A DNA stretch of 64,000 bases from Acinetobacter shaoyimingii (GTDB lineage: Bacteria; Pseudomonadota; Gammaproteobacteria; Pseudomonadales; Moraxellaceae). The stretch's first letter is position 1. Every line of letters starts with the position of its first letter. Positions 41,985-50,427 of this stretch are shown here, one piece after another. The notes beneath the pieces were generated by a model. It ran no database searches, was not told the origin of the DNA, and was given only the letters and a program-made list of their open reading frames with translations. The DNA lies in NCBI RefSeq assembly GCF_011578045.1, contig NZ_CP049801.1, positions 3,038,001-3,102,000 of the forward strand, written 5' to 3'. Made by a program: the position numbers and the translations under genes.

Positions 41985-42428
41985 ATGACAGAAGATCAAA
42001 CGAACAATTCTAAATTAATGTGGGTCATTGTTGGGGCATTGGTGGTTATCGTGGCGTTGGGTGCTGCGTATATGTGGTTGAACACTAAAAACACTCAAGA
42101 TCAAGATAAAGAACTTGAGCAGTTAGTCAACACCACACCTAAGCCAAAACCAAAAGTGAAAGCGCCACCAGTTGCGGAGTCTGTTCAAGCTGCTTCTGAA
42201 GCTGTAGATGAACATGCTTTGGTGAATGAAGACATTTTGCGAGAGCAAGTTCCGCAAAATGCGTCCTTAGCCAAGGAGGAACTTGCACGATTGGAAGACA
42301 TCCAAAAGCAATTAAATGATCAAGATGAAAGCTTAAAGGGTCAACATCAAGATGCTGACAAACTGATTCAGCTCAAAGAAGAGCAAATTAAGTTGTTAGA
42401 ACAACAGATGAGCGCAAAGAACTCTTAA
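41985..42428 (+). CDS. single-pass membrane protein with coiled-coil tail
   Basis: The 147-residue product has a short N-terminus, one membrane helix (MWVIVGALVVIVALGAAYMW, about residues 12-31), a proline/lysine-rich linker (TTPKPKPKVKAPP) and a C-terminal glutamine/glutamate-rich coiled coil (RLEDIQKQLNDQDESLKGQ). The order suggests a periplasmic or cell-envelope scaffold. Family not recognised. It is 25 bases after the YheV-like gene and ends at a terminator. Confidence 0.7.
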   Translation: MTEDQTNNSKLMWVIVGALVVIVALGAAYMWLNTKNTQDQDKELEQLVNTTPKPKPKVKAPPVAESVQAASEAVDEHALVNEDILREQVPQNASLAKEELARLEDIQKQLNDQDESLKGQHQDADKLIQLKEEQIKLLEQQMSAKNS

Positions 42429-42446
42429 CATGATCATTATATTTCA

Positions 42447-42475
42447 ATAAAAGCCCAGTGATGGGCTTTTATTTT
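42447..42475 (+). terminator. terminator after the prlC cluster
   Basis: ATAAAAGCCCA and TGGGCTTTTAT pair around GTGA. Confidence 0.88.
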
Positions 42476-42599
42476 GTCCATGCTATTCAGCTGTTCTTGG
42501 TTCTCACCCCCCTGCTGATGGAGAGGTAGATCAACTTTAAGCTTTAAAAATAAAGTCATGATTTCAGTTTAAATAATACATAGGGTTCTGTTAAATAAT

Positions 42600-42632
42600 A
42601 AAAAACCAGCAATCGAAATTGCTGGTTTTTTA
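42600..42632 (-). terminator. terminator of the TRAP permease gene
   Basis: AAAAACCAGCAAT and ATTGCTGGTTTTT pair around CGAA, 24 bases past the stop. Confidence 0.92.
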
Positions 42633-42655
42633 AATACTGATCTTAATCTAAGCGC

Positions 42656-44851
42656 TTATTTGTTGGCGTACCAATCAAATAAATTTAACAGATACGGCGC
42701 ATAAGTCACAATAATCAATGATGTGAACAGCACCATCATTGGCAATAACCAACGTTCATAACGATAATAGAAGCTGGTGTATTTAGACTTAGCTTCAGCA
42801 TCTGCGGCGGCGACTTCTTCATCCCCCACAGACAACCTCGTCAGTAAGTGATTCAGTGCAACTGGCGGTGTCACATAACCAAACTCGAAGGCAACCAGTA
42901 CTATCATCCAGAAGTGAATTGGATGTACACCATTCTCATATGCCACTGGTGCAATGGTTGCTGCGACCAAAATCACCGCACCAAATGGGTCGGTACACAT
43001 ACCAATGATTGCTAGCAATATCGCCATAAATCCAAGTGTGATGAGTATGCTACCTAAATGTGTCGGTAACATGGTGACCACTTCAGCTCGTTCAATGAGT
43101 CCACCCATACTTGCTGACAATGCCATAAGGATAATAAGTGCACCAATATGCCCAACACTTTCAGAAGTTGAGAACCAAACTGAGCTACGGAAACCGCGTT
43201 TTTGCTCAGCAGACGAACCATGAGTACGCATGTATTCAGAGTTTTTCTCATGCTCCAAAACCAAGGCGTTGTTATTTGGTGGTACTGGAACACGATGTCC
43301 AAACCACTTATCAAACATAATAAAGCCTAACAACATAAATGGCAGAATGACTGGTGCTGTGAACTCATCCATTTGCGTATCTAAACCATATTTATAGAAC
43401 GCAACAACCAACAATGTAATCAATACATAAGGAATCACAGGCCATAATGCTTTTAACATGCCTGGTAAAGCGACTTTAGGCGGATTGATACGGAACTTTT
43501 CTTCAGCAAGGTATAAAGAAACACCCAAGAAAATCAGTGCTGTTAACCAGAACACGTAAATACCATGATCAAAGAGTTCATCTGATGTCACATGACGGCT
43601 ATCGAGCATTGAAATCAAAATCACCAACAAACATGGGCGAAGCACAACACCGAGCGAACCAGACATTGCTGAAACGGCAAGTGCATATTGACGACGTGCA
43701 CCTGAATTCCACACTTCTTTATAAATAATTGCACCTGCAGCGATAACGAAAATACCTGATGCACCGGTATAAGCGGTCGGGATTGCCGCAGCAATCAGAA
43801 TAATCCAAGTGAGCGTTTCAGGCGCTAAATTCCAAGGACGTAAGATGGCAAGGAACACATCCATGACACGTGTTTGAGTCAGTAACATCCCTGCCCAAAT
43901 AAACAAAGCAAGATTTAAGAAGATGCCCGAGAACTCAACCAACTGCCCTAAGTAAATCCCTTGCCCCATTGGATAATCCATGAAGAAGGTAAACGCAATA
44001 CCTGTCAAAATGGCCATAAAGGCATATAACGGTACACTGATGAGAGCTAGACCTATACTTCCACCTGACGGTGCATCTTTTGGAATTCTAAATAATTGAT
44101 AGAGACTAATAAGACTTAGACTCACAAATAGAATAATCCACAACCAATACACACCTAGGGTTTCATAAGTTGAATTCACCCCAGAATGAATTACAGATTG
44201 ATACTGGCTCCATACTGAGAAAGCCAACAATGCATTACCCACGACCATACTGATTGAATACACAGCAAAATCGAGCTTGGTCTTTGGTGGTCTTAAACTG
44301 ATATGATGCATTTTCAATGATGCAGTGATACATGAAATCACAACCATCAACAATAAAATCAATACGCGATTTTCAGTACCAAACTTGAAAATACCAAAGA
44401 ATGTGGTCTCAATGTTTCGATAAGTACGAATCGTTGGATGTTCATCTAGATATTTATTGGCCTTATCATAGTACGCATATTTTTCCTCACATTGTTGCTT
44501 CGCTGCGAGTACAGATTGACGTACATCTTGTTCTGATGTCGTACCAAAAATATCAGCAAACTCATCATTTGCATTGGATTGCATTTGTTGTGTGACCAAT
44601 GCATCGACGTTCGGATTTCGATCACAGGATGGCTTTTCAGGTTCAGCTCTTAAAAAGGAATATTGCATCCCAATTTTTTCATTACCATATAAGTTTTCAC
44701 CTATACGCAATAACTGACCATGAATCATCTCACCTGTCCCAATAATCAAGGTGAGCAACAATAAAGCCAAAATAGAAAATGTAGAAATCCATTCTGTCCA
44801 AATACGACCTAAAGGACCTAGTCCTGGTTTATTTTCTTTGTATTCACTCAT
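42656..44851 (-). CDS. TRAP transporter permease, fused DctQ and DctM
   Basis: The 731-residue inner-membrane protein is a fusion of the small (DctQ-like, first ~260 residues) and large (DctM-like) TRAP permease subunits. The large part shows repeated helices and motifs such as TPPVALNHLL and YTGASGIFVIAAGA. A soluble loop of about 100 residues (50-150), with CDRN and QQCEEKY, follows the first helix and is unusual. TRAP systems import carboxylates with a periplasmic DctP receptor, but no dctP is adjacent. Rhombosortase- and lipoprotein-encoding genes lie upstream on the same strand. Confidence 0.87.
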   Translation of the reverse strand: MSEYKENKPGLGPLGRIWTEWISTFSILALLLLTLIIGTGEMIHGQLLRIGENLYGNEKIGMQYSFLRAEPEKPSCDRNPNVDALVTQQMQSNANDEFADIFGTTSEQDVRQSVLAAKQQCEEKYAYYDKANKYLDEHPTIRTYRNIETTFFGIFKFGTENRVLILLLMVVISCITASLKMHHISLRPPKTKLDFAVYSISMVVGNALLAFSVWSQYQSVIHSGVNSTYETLGVYWLWIILFVSLSLISLYQLFRIPKDAPSGGSIGLALISVPLYAFMAILTGIAFTFFMDYPMGQGIYLGQLVEFSGIFLNLALFIWAGMLLTQTRVMDVFLAILRPWNLAPETLTWIILIAAAIPTAYTGASGIFVIAAGAIIYKEVWNSGARRQYALAVSAMSGSLGVVLRPCLLVILISMLDSRHVTSDELFDHGIYVFWLTALIFLGVSLYLAEEKFRINPPKVALPGMLKALWPVIPYVLITLLVVAFYKYGLDTQMDEFTAPVILPFMLLGFIMFDKWFGHRVPVPPNNNALVLEHEKNSEYMRTHGSSAEQKRGFRSSVWFSTSESVGHIGALIILMALSASMGGLIERAEVVTMLPTHLGSILITLGFMAILLAIIGMCTDPFGAVILVAATIAPVAYENGVHPIHFWMIVLVAFEFGYVTPPVALNHLLTRLSVGDEEVAAADAEAKSKYTSFYYRYERWLLPMMVLFTSLIIVTYAPYLLNLFDWYANK

Positions 44852-45098
44852 ATTAGTTCCATGTTCAGAACATCTTATTCATCAAAAGATATGATTGATA
44901 TTCTTTTCCTAGAGGGGATTTCCTTCCCCTGTTTATACGTTTTTATAACATCGTATTTATGCAATGTTTTTTTATCTATTTATATGGCAGCATTTGATTT
45001 TTTTCTGTTTTTATTACAATACCTTTTTTAAATTCAGCCTAATATAGAATAAAAAAACACCATTTAAACAATTTATATTATTGATATGTTTAAAAATT

Positions 45099-45707
45099 TT
45101 ACTCAATCACGTCAATATTCTTTTCAATATAATGATGTTTATCAAAATATAGCCTGTAAAAAATAAACATTAACGATAACAAAGCCCCCCATATAGCACC
45201 AATATAATGTGCCTCAATGAGTACTGGACTTCCGATTAATTCACTGGTTGCAAATGAACCTAAAGTTAATTCCCATACAATTTTGATCGCAACAAAACCG
45301 AGCACCATCAATGAAAAAATGCGTTCTTCTTTGTATTGGAAAAAGTAAATGGCCAGTGCAACATACATCCCATGCAAAACTCCAGAAAGACCTGCATAGG
45401 CTTCTACGTCAGGATGATCAAAGTAGAAACTTAAACTGACCAATGGCGGTAGTAAGAGTAATAAAATAATGAGATAGCGGTTACTTGCACGTGGAAATAA
45501 AAAAGGCAAACATGCAAAGGCAACCATATTCAGGACGAAATGCATCCAACCGACATGAACCCAATGCGCTGTCCACCAACGCCAAATTTCTTCAAAAAAA
45601 CTCGGACGCCAATAGATAAAAAAATGTTGGTAGACTTGAAGACATCCAGAAATACAGACACAAATGGCGAGTAATAATACTTTTTGCACCAAAATTTTTT
45701 CGTTCAT
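45099..45707 (-). CDS. rrtA: rhombosortase-like intramembrane protease
   Basis: The 202-residue protein has about six membrane helices and the rhomboid catalytic dyad. The serine is in GLSGVLHG, and the histidine in EAHYIGAIWG on the last helix. The short length and the HWVHVGWMHFVLN segment fit the rhombosortase (RrtA) subfamily, which processes GlyGly-CTERM proteins. No GlyGly-CTERM substrate gene is seen in this window. It lies between the lipoprotein gene and the TRAP permease gene. Confidence 0.82.
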   Translation of the reverse strand: MNEKILVQKVLLLAICVCISGCLQVYQHFFIYWRPSFFEEIWRWWTAHWVHVGWMHFVLNMVAFACLPFLFPRASNRYLIILLLLLPPLVSLSFYFDHPDVEAYAGLSGVLHGMYVALAIYFFQYKEERIFSLMVLGFVAIKIVWELTLGSFATSELIGSPVLIEAHYIGAIWGALLSLMFIFYRLYFDKHHYIEKNIDVIE

Positions 45708-45726
45708 TTTACACTCTTATTATAAT

Positions 45727-45762
45727 GAGAATATAAGCACCAACTGGGGTACTTATATTCTC
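45727..45762 (-). repeat. near-perfect inverted repeat between lipoprotein and rhombosortase genes
   Basis: GAGAATATAAG (45727-45737) pairs with CTTATATTCTC (45752-45762), with further pairing near the loop. There is no T run on the minus strand, so it is not a clear terminator. Confidence 0.55.
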
Positions 45763-45798
45763 TTCAACACTATTCAATACTTTGAATCTAGTAAAAAA

Positions 45799-46857
45799 CT
45801 ACTGTTTTATGTTGTCATCAGGCGCAGGCAAATCAAATAAATCATCATCTGCTTTATTACCTTGTTCATCCCAGAACTGAGTTAAACCATCATCAGCAGC
45901 ACGAACACCTGTATGTTCAGTCCAGTAGCGGTCTGCAATCGCTTGAACCATCTGCCCCGCCATTGAGTCAATCAATCTAAATTCTGGATTGACTGGCTTG
46001 TCATCTGCGCGTGATGCAGCATATGATTTTAAAGCATCACGAATTTTTGCATCATCACCACTTGCTTGAGCGGCTACAGCATATAAAGCGTGAGACAAAC
46101 GTACACCTTTTTGTTCACCAATTTGCATAGATTGTTTTAACGTTTGGTATGGATCTGGTTTACCTTCGTTAGCACCTGGTAACAATGTCCAAATCACAGC
46201 GCGTGTTGCATTCGGAGCGCCCCAATACTTATTGTTATCTAAACAAACCATACCACGTTCGACAATGGCAGCAATATCTTTAGGAACATTGACCTGACCA
46301 CCTGAGTTAATGTCATTGGTCATTGCCTGCAAACCACTGAGCATGCCCAATAGATAAACAGTTTGATCAATATCCTTGCGCATTTTTGGACAAGAATCAC
46401 CTAAAGTATATTTGTTTTTGGCTTGCCAACGCTCTGCGAATAATTGATAACCTGTATATTGACGTTCTGCAGCAACGGCAGCCCAACGTTTTTGTTCAAT
46501 TCGAGCGTCTTGTGCTTCAGTCACCTGACCCGCTTTTGAAGCGCGCAAATAACGAAGCTCAGCATTTAAAGCACGATTTTCTGCACACATGCCCGCTGCA
46601 GAATAAAGCAATACAGCTACACGTGTTGGATCGGCGCCCATATCCTTGGTTGCCATAATGGCTGGCGTTAATGCAGTCCCCTGATTACACACCATATCTG
46701 CATCACCCATTGATAAAATAGGTGGTACTAAATGTTTTTCACTGAAACCTATTGCAACGTTTGCACCCGTCTTTACCACCTGAGAACACCCAGATAAAAC
46801 GCTTGAAACAACTGTTGCGGTAAAGATAACTTGGCTTATTTTTTTAACTGTAGACAT
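45799..46857 (-). CDS. TatT-type (TRAP-associated) or unknown lipoprotein
   Basis: This 352-residue lipoprotein has a signal ending in lipobox LSGC (Cys24). The body is helical and cysteine-containing, with ADMVCNQGTALTPAIMA and YSAAGMCAENRALNAELRYLRA. It has a helical-repeat feel, and lies in a minus-strand group with a TRAP permease, so I suggest the TRAP TatT component family, with modest confidence. The C-terminal 25 residues are acidic. It could instead be an unrelated Acinetobacter lipoprotein. Confidence 0.65.
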   Translation of the reverse strand: MSTVKKISQVIFTATVVSSVLSGCSQVVKTGANVAIGFSEKHLVPPILSMGDADMVCNQGTALTPAIMATKDMGADPTRVAVLLYSAAGMCAENRALNAELRYLRASKAGQVTEAQDARIEQKRWAAVAAERQYTGYQLFAERWQAKNKYTLGDSCPKMRKDIDQTVYLLGMLSGLQAMTNDINSGGQVNVPKDIAAIVERGMVCLDNNKYWGAPNATRAVIWTLLPGANEGKPDPYQTLKQSMQIGEQKGVRLSHALYAVAAQASGDDAKIRDALKSYAASRADDKPVNPEFRLIDSMAGQMVQAIADRYWTEHTGVRAADDGLTQFWDEQGNKADDDLFDLPAPDDNIKQ

Positions 46858-47014
46858 CCTAGTCCCCTAATTAATAATTGTGTCTGCCATTTTGTATTGA
46901 GAAGTTGCTTTATCAATAAAATTTACAGATTTCTTCTATTACTTTTTCAGTCTGCCATTTATTGAAATATAAGAAATTGACCCAAATCACGCTTCTAAGA
47001 AAATTTAGGCAAAA

Positions 47015-47052
47015 AAAAGTAGCATTGCGACGGTTCAGCACATGCTACTTGT
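47015..47052 (-). terminator. terminator of the 42-residue gene
   Basis: On the minus strand AAGTAGCATG pairs with a later CAATGCTACTT, ending in a run of T. It lies 15 bases past the 47067 stop. Confidence 0.6.
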
Positions 47053-47066
47053 TAAATTGAAAAGCA

Positions 47067-47195
47067 CTAAATGACTTTCTTATTGTTAACCTTCGTTTGC
47101 TCGATTCGTTCCCTCAGCACTGTTCCTAGTCTCCCTACTACAATCGCTAAAACAATAGCAATCACTAGAAACAACCATGTATGAACTTCAGACAT
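47067..47195 (-). CDS. 42-residue single-pass membrane protein
   Basis: ATG at 47195 follows GAGGAA at a normal distance and opens a 42-codon frame ending at TAG (47067-47069). The product has a short N-terminus (MSEVHTW), one membrane helix (LFLVIAIVLAIVVGRLG) and a basic tail (LRERIEQTKVNNKKVI). A terminator follows. Size, ribosome site and clean topology support a real small membrane protein. It matches no family I know. Confidence 0.6.
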   Translation of the reverse strand: MSEVHTWLFLVIAIVLAIVVGRLGTVLRERIEQTKVNNKKVI

Positions 47196-47373
47196 TTGAA
47201 ATTCCTCGTTAGCTGTTGGTAGATTTAATGTACATGCTTATTGGTGCGATAGACCCAATAATTGTCTAACAATTGATCAATATTTTATTGTTGGTTTAAA
47301 AACCCGACGAATGGTAGATTTTTTCGATAAATATTTGTTTTTAATTATTTTAAATAAACAAAAAGAACCTTAA

Positions 47374-47763
47374 TTAATTCAATTTAGCTCTAGCTAGCAG
47401 TCTTTTCCATTGTATTTGATCAATTTGGTCTTTCCAAATCACCAACGATTTTGGATTTTTTTCTTGAAAATAAATCACCATATAGAAGTGATGATCGATG
47501 ATTTTTCTTAAACTGACGCGATGAATTTTTTGTTGATTTTTTAATTTCAGCGACCATTCCTGATCATCGAGTAACTCTAATACTTCCACTTGATTCGGCT
47601 TGAACAACAACCAGACCAGCAGGTATCCAACCAGTGCAATGATCCACCAGATAAGGGGTAATGACACATAAGCAAGCAAAATAATCATACAAAAAAATAC
47701 ACATTGGAACGCAATCGCTAAACGACTCCGCCCCAATTGATAACGATCATTCACTCCATGCAT
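47374..47763 (-). CDS. ygfX: YgfX family protein
   Basis: The 129-residue protein has two membrane helices in the first 55 residues and a cytosolic C-terminus with the WSLKLKNQ and LVIWKDQIDQIQWKRLL patterns of YgfX/CptA. Its ATG shares one base with the sdhE stop (TAATG), so translation is coupled. YgfX was named as a toxin paired with SdhE (CptB), but that pairing is disputed. The length is close to E. coli YgfX (135). Confidence 0.82.
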   Translation of the reverse strand: MHGVNDRYQLGRSRLAIAFQCVFFCMIILLAYVSLPLIWWIIALVGYLLVWLLFKPNQVEVLELLDDQEWSLKLKNQQKIHRVSLRKIIDHHFYMVIYFQEKNPKSLVIWKDQIDQIQWKRLLARAKLN

Positions 47764-48023
47764 TATTCACCATGCACATAGTTTTTCAGTTTTTGAATAA
47801 ACGTACGTAGCTCAGGTCTTGGAGGTTCAGAAACCTCCATAAACCAGTCCAACAAATCCGGATCTTCCTGTTCCACTAATTCAGCAAACATCTGTCTTTC
47901 AGCTGCATCTGCTTGTAGATAATGTTGCTTCACATAGGGATCAAAATATACATCAATTTCTTTTAAACCACGACGTGCACGGTAAATGACCTTACGCTCT
48001 TCAAGCGTTAATTCATCATACAT
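47763..48023 (-). CDS. sdhE: succinate dehydrogenase assembly factor SdhE
   Basis: The 86-residue protein helps insert covalent FAD into succinate dehydrogenase. The RGxxE motif is RRGLKE near the N-terminus, and the five-helix pattern with DPDLLDWFM is complete. It is upstream of and overlaps ygfX by one base, the standard sdhE-ygfX order. Family and length fit well. Confidence 0.94.
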   Translation of the reverse strand: MYDELTLEERKVIYRARRGLKEIDVYFDPYVKQHYLQADAAERQMFAELVEQEDPDLLDWFMEVSEPPRPELRTFIQKLKNYVHGE

Positions 48024-48190
48024 AATGTTCCCCTAAATGTGTTCATCCCTAGTTTAACCGATGGTTTACGATTTTTGTTCGAAAATATGTACGAATGACC
48101 AAACACATCATTCATAGTCAACAAATGAGCATTCAACTCATTGAAGGTTTCATCAACATCTTTTATTTTTAAAATATTCTAAAAACACAA

Positions 48191-49378
48191 ATGGATATAA
48201 TCAAAATGCAATCTGCAGCAATACGCCCTTTGGACAACATGCTACCGCGCAAATTATTAACCCCTGAACATGAAGCATTCAGAGAAACTGCTCGCAAGTT
48301 CTACACCAAAGAAGTCGTACCGAATATCGAAAAATATGAACAACAACAGCATGTTGATCGCGATCTTTGGAATAAAGCAGGTGAACTTGGATTATTGTGC
48401 ACCACGATGCCTGAAGAATATGGTGGTTCAGGCGTCGATCGTCTTTACAGCATGATTATGATTGAAGAACAAGCATATGCAGGCGATTCTGCTTCAGGCT
48501 TTTCATTACATTCAGATATTGTCGCAAATTACATCAACAACTTCGGTAATGAAGAGCAAAAGAAACACTGGTTACCCAAAATGGCAACTGGTGAAGTGGT
48601 TACAGCCATTGCAATGACTGAGCCTGGTACGGGTTCAGATTTACAAGCGGTGCGTACCAGCGCTGTGCTTGATGGTGATGAATATGTCATTAATGGTTCT
48701 AAGATTTTTATCACCAATGGTTATTTGTGTGATATGGCCATTGTGGTGTGTAAAACAGGCAATAGTGAAAAAGGTTCTGCCAATTTGTCATTGCTTATCG
48801 TTGAAGCCAATCGCGCTGGTTTTAGCAAAGGCAAACCTTTAAATAAGATTGGGATGAAAGGTCAAGACACTTGCGAATTGTTCTTTGACAATGTTCGTGT
48901 ACCTAAAGAAAATCTACTGGGCATGGAAGGTATGGGCTTTATTATGCTCATGAAAGAACTGGCTTGGGAACGTATGCTTGTTGCAATTATTTGCCAAGCA
49001 GGTGCGGAAGCTTCTTTTGCACACACTGTACAGTACACCAAAGATCGTAAAGCTTTTGGCAAACCGATTGGTGCTTTCCAAAATACACGTTTTAAACTGG
49101 CAGAATTACGTACAGAAATTGATTTCTGTCGAACCTATCTAGACCGTTGTATGGAATTACAACTGGAAGGTACGCTTGCTGTAGATGCGGCTGCGGCAGC
49201 CAAATATAAAATTTCAGATATGTTCTCAAAAGTCGTCGATGAATGCTTACAACTACACGGTGGTTACGGCTTTATGTTGGAATATCCAATTGCTCGCGCT
49301 TATATCGACAACCGTGCAAATCGTATTTATGCAGGAACCAATGAAATCATGAAAGAATTGATTTCTCGCTCTCTATAA
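48191..49378 (+). CDS. acyl-CoA dehydrogenase
   Basis: This 395-residue flavoprotein catalyses alpha,beta-dehydrogenation of an acyl-CoA. The FAD and substrate block MTEPGTGSDLQAVRT is near residue 138, and the catalytic region reads QLHGGYGFMLEYPIARAYID. The catalytic base would be the glutamate in AGTNEIMKELISR. The chain-length preference is not readable; there are no ETF or enoyl-hydratase neighbours. The start is ATG at 48191 or 48206; neither has a strong ribosome site. Confidence 0.9.
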   Translation: MDIIKMQSAAIRPLDNMLPRKLLTPEHEAFRETARKFYTKEVVPNIEKYEQQQHVDRDLWNKAGELGLLCTTMPEEYGGSGVDRLYSMIMIEEQAYAGDSASGFSLHSDIVANYINNFGNEEQKKHWLPKMATGEVVTAIAMTEPGTGSDLQAVRTSAVLDGDEYVINGSKIFITNGYLCDMAIVVCKTGNSEKGSANLSLLIVEANRAGFSKGKPLNKIGMKGQDTCELFFDNVRVPKENLLGMEGMGFIMLMKELAWERMLVAIICQAGAEASFAHTVQYTKDRKAFGKPIGAFQNTRFKLAELRTEIDFCRTYLDRCMELQLEGTLAVDAAAAAKYKISDMFSKVVDECLQLHGGYGFMLEYPIARAYIDNRANRIYAGTNEIMKELISRSL

Positions 49379-49388
49379 AATCCAAATC

Positions 49389-49413
49389 AAAAGAGCAGCA
49401 CTTGCTGCTCTTT
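49389..49413 (+). terminator. terminator of the acyl-CoA dehydrogenase gene
   Basis: AAAGAGCAGC-ACTT-GCTGCTCTTT hairpin with a short T run. Confidence 0.65.
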
Positions 49414-49493
49414 GTCACTTTTAAATATGCTTATGTCTTTAATCACTTTTAATCACTTCAAAATAAGTGTCCAGTGTATAACGCAGGATTAAA

Positions 49494-50162
49494 TTAGACC
49501 GCTTCTTTTAACTGGATTTGCTGATTTAAAATCGTATGTAATTGCGCAACTGTATTTGCAATATCAATAGGTTGATACTGTGCAAGTACATCCACAGTAT
49601 GCACACCATAACTTACCCCCACGCGAGGCATATCGATATTGCGTGCCATTTCCAAGTCATAAGACGTATCACCAACCATAATGGCATTTTCAGTATCAAT
49701 ACCTGTGACTTCCAAAATTTCAGCGAGCATGAGTGGATCTGGTTTGGACTTGGTTTCACTTGCAGCACGTGTTGCCACAAACAAATCCGTACTCTGGGTT
49801 TGTTTCAATACACGGTCCAAACCACGACGACTTTTTCCTGTTGCAACGGCAAGTAAAATCCCTTGAGATTTTAAATCACGAAGCATTTCATCGACGCCAT
49901 CAAACCATTTATCTTCTTTCGAGTGTTCAACATAGTGATCACCATAAGACTTTAAAATCGCTTCATGAAGTTCTGGTACAGAAGGAAATAACACTTGAGC
50001 CACTTCTGGTAAACCCAAGCCAATGATACTTTTCGCAGCTTCATCCGTTAACGGTTGATGAAACTGATCTGCTGCAAATCTTAGACTTTTAACAATTTGA
50101 CCCACTGAATCAAATAAAGTTCCATCCCAATCGAAAATAATCAGCGCTACAGGTTTTTTCAT
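49494..50162 (-). CDS. gph: phosphoglycolate phosphatase-like HAD hydrolase
   Basis: The 222-residue HAD subfamily IA protein has motif I IFDWDGTLFDS at the N-terminus, motif II VATGKS, and motif III/IV KPDPLML and MVGDTSYDLEMA. The helical cap is between motifs I and II. Gph and MupP-like phosphatases of this size are not separable by eye, so the substrate (2-phosphoglycolate or a muramic phosphate) is open. It lies 266 bases downstream of the rluC stop on the same strand, separated by the MITE-like repeat. Confidence 0.85.
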   Translation of the reverse strand: MKKPVALIIFDWDGTLFDSVGQIVKSLRFAADQFHQPLTDEAAKSIIGLGLPEVAQVLFPSVPELHEAILKSYGDHYVEHSKEDKWFDGVDEMLRDLKSQGILLAVATGKSRRGLDRVLKQTQSTDLFVATRAASETKSKPDPLMLAEILEVTGIDTENAIMVGDTSYDLEMARNIDMPRVGVSYGVHTVDVLAQYQPIDIANTVAQLHTILNQQIQLKEAV

Positions 50163-50224
50163 TTTTCACTCTTAGTTCAACATGCATAAACATCTTATTC
50201 AGCATCAAATCTGATACGCGGAAA

Positions 50225-50365
50225 TGTCATCCGCATCTGTTCGAGAAAGGATGCCATTAAATAAGTCATGTTTTTGCGAAATATTCATCAAAAATAGGTA
50301 GTGAACGAGTTCTGCGGATGACAATGGTTTTGCCTACTTTTGCCAAAACAAAAGTAGGTCGAACC
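50225..50365. repeat. MITE-like repeat element between gph and rluC
   Basis: TGTCATCCGCA (50225-50235) is repeated inverted as TGCGGATGACA (50313-50323), with an additional partial GTTCG/GAAC match inside. A separate perfect 10-bp hairpin, CCTACTTTTG and CAAAAGTAGG, follows (50333-50358). It has no coding frame. Confidence 0.55.
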
Positions 50366-50427
50366 GAAGGTTATTTCCAATCATAAAAGTTCAATTGAAA
50401 AGACTCCGTAGTGCTATTCATTACATT

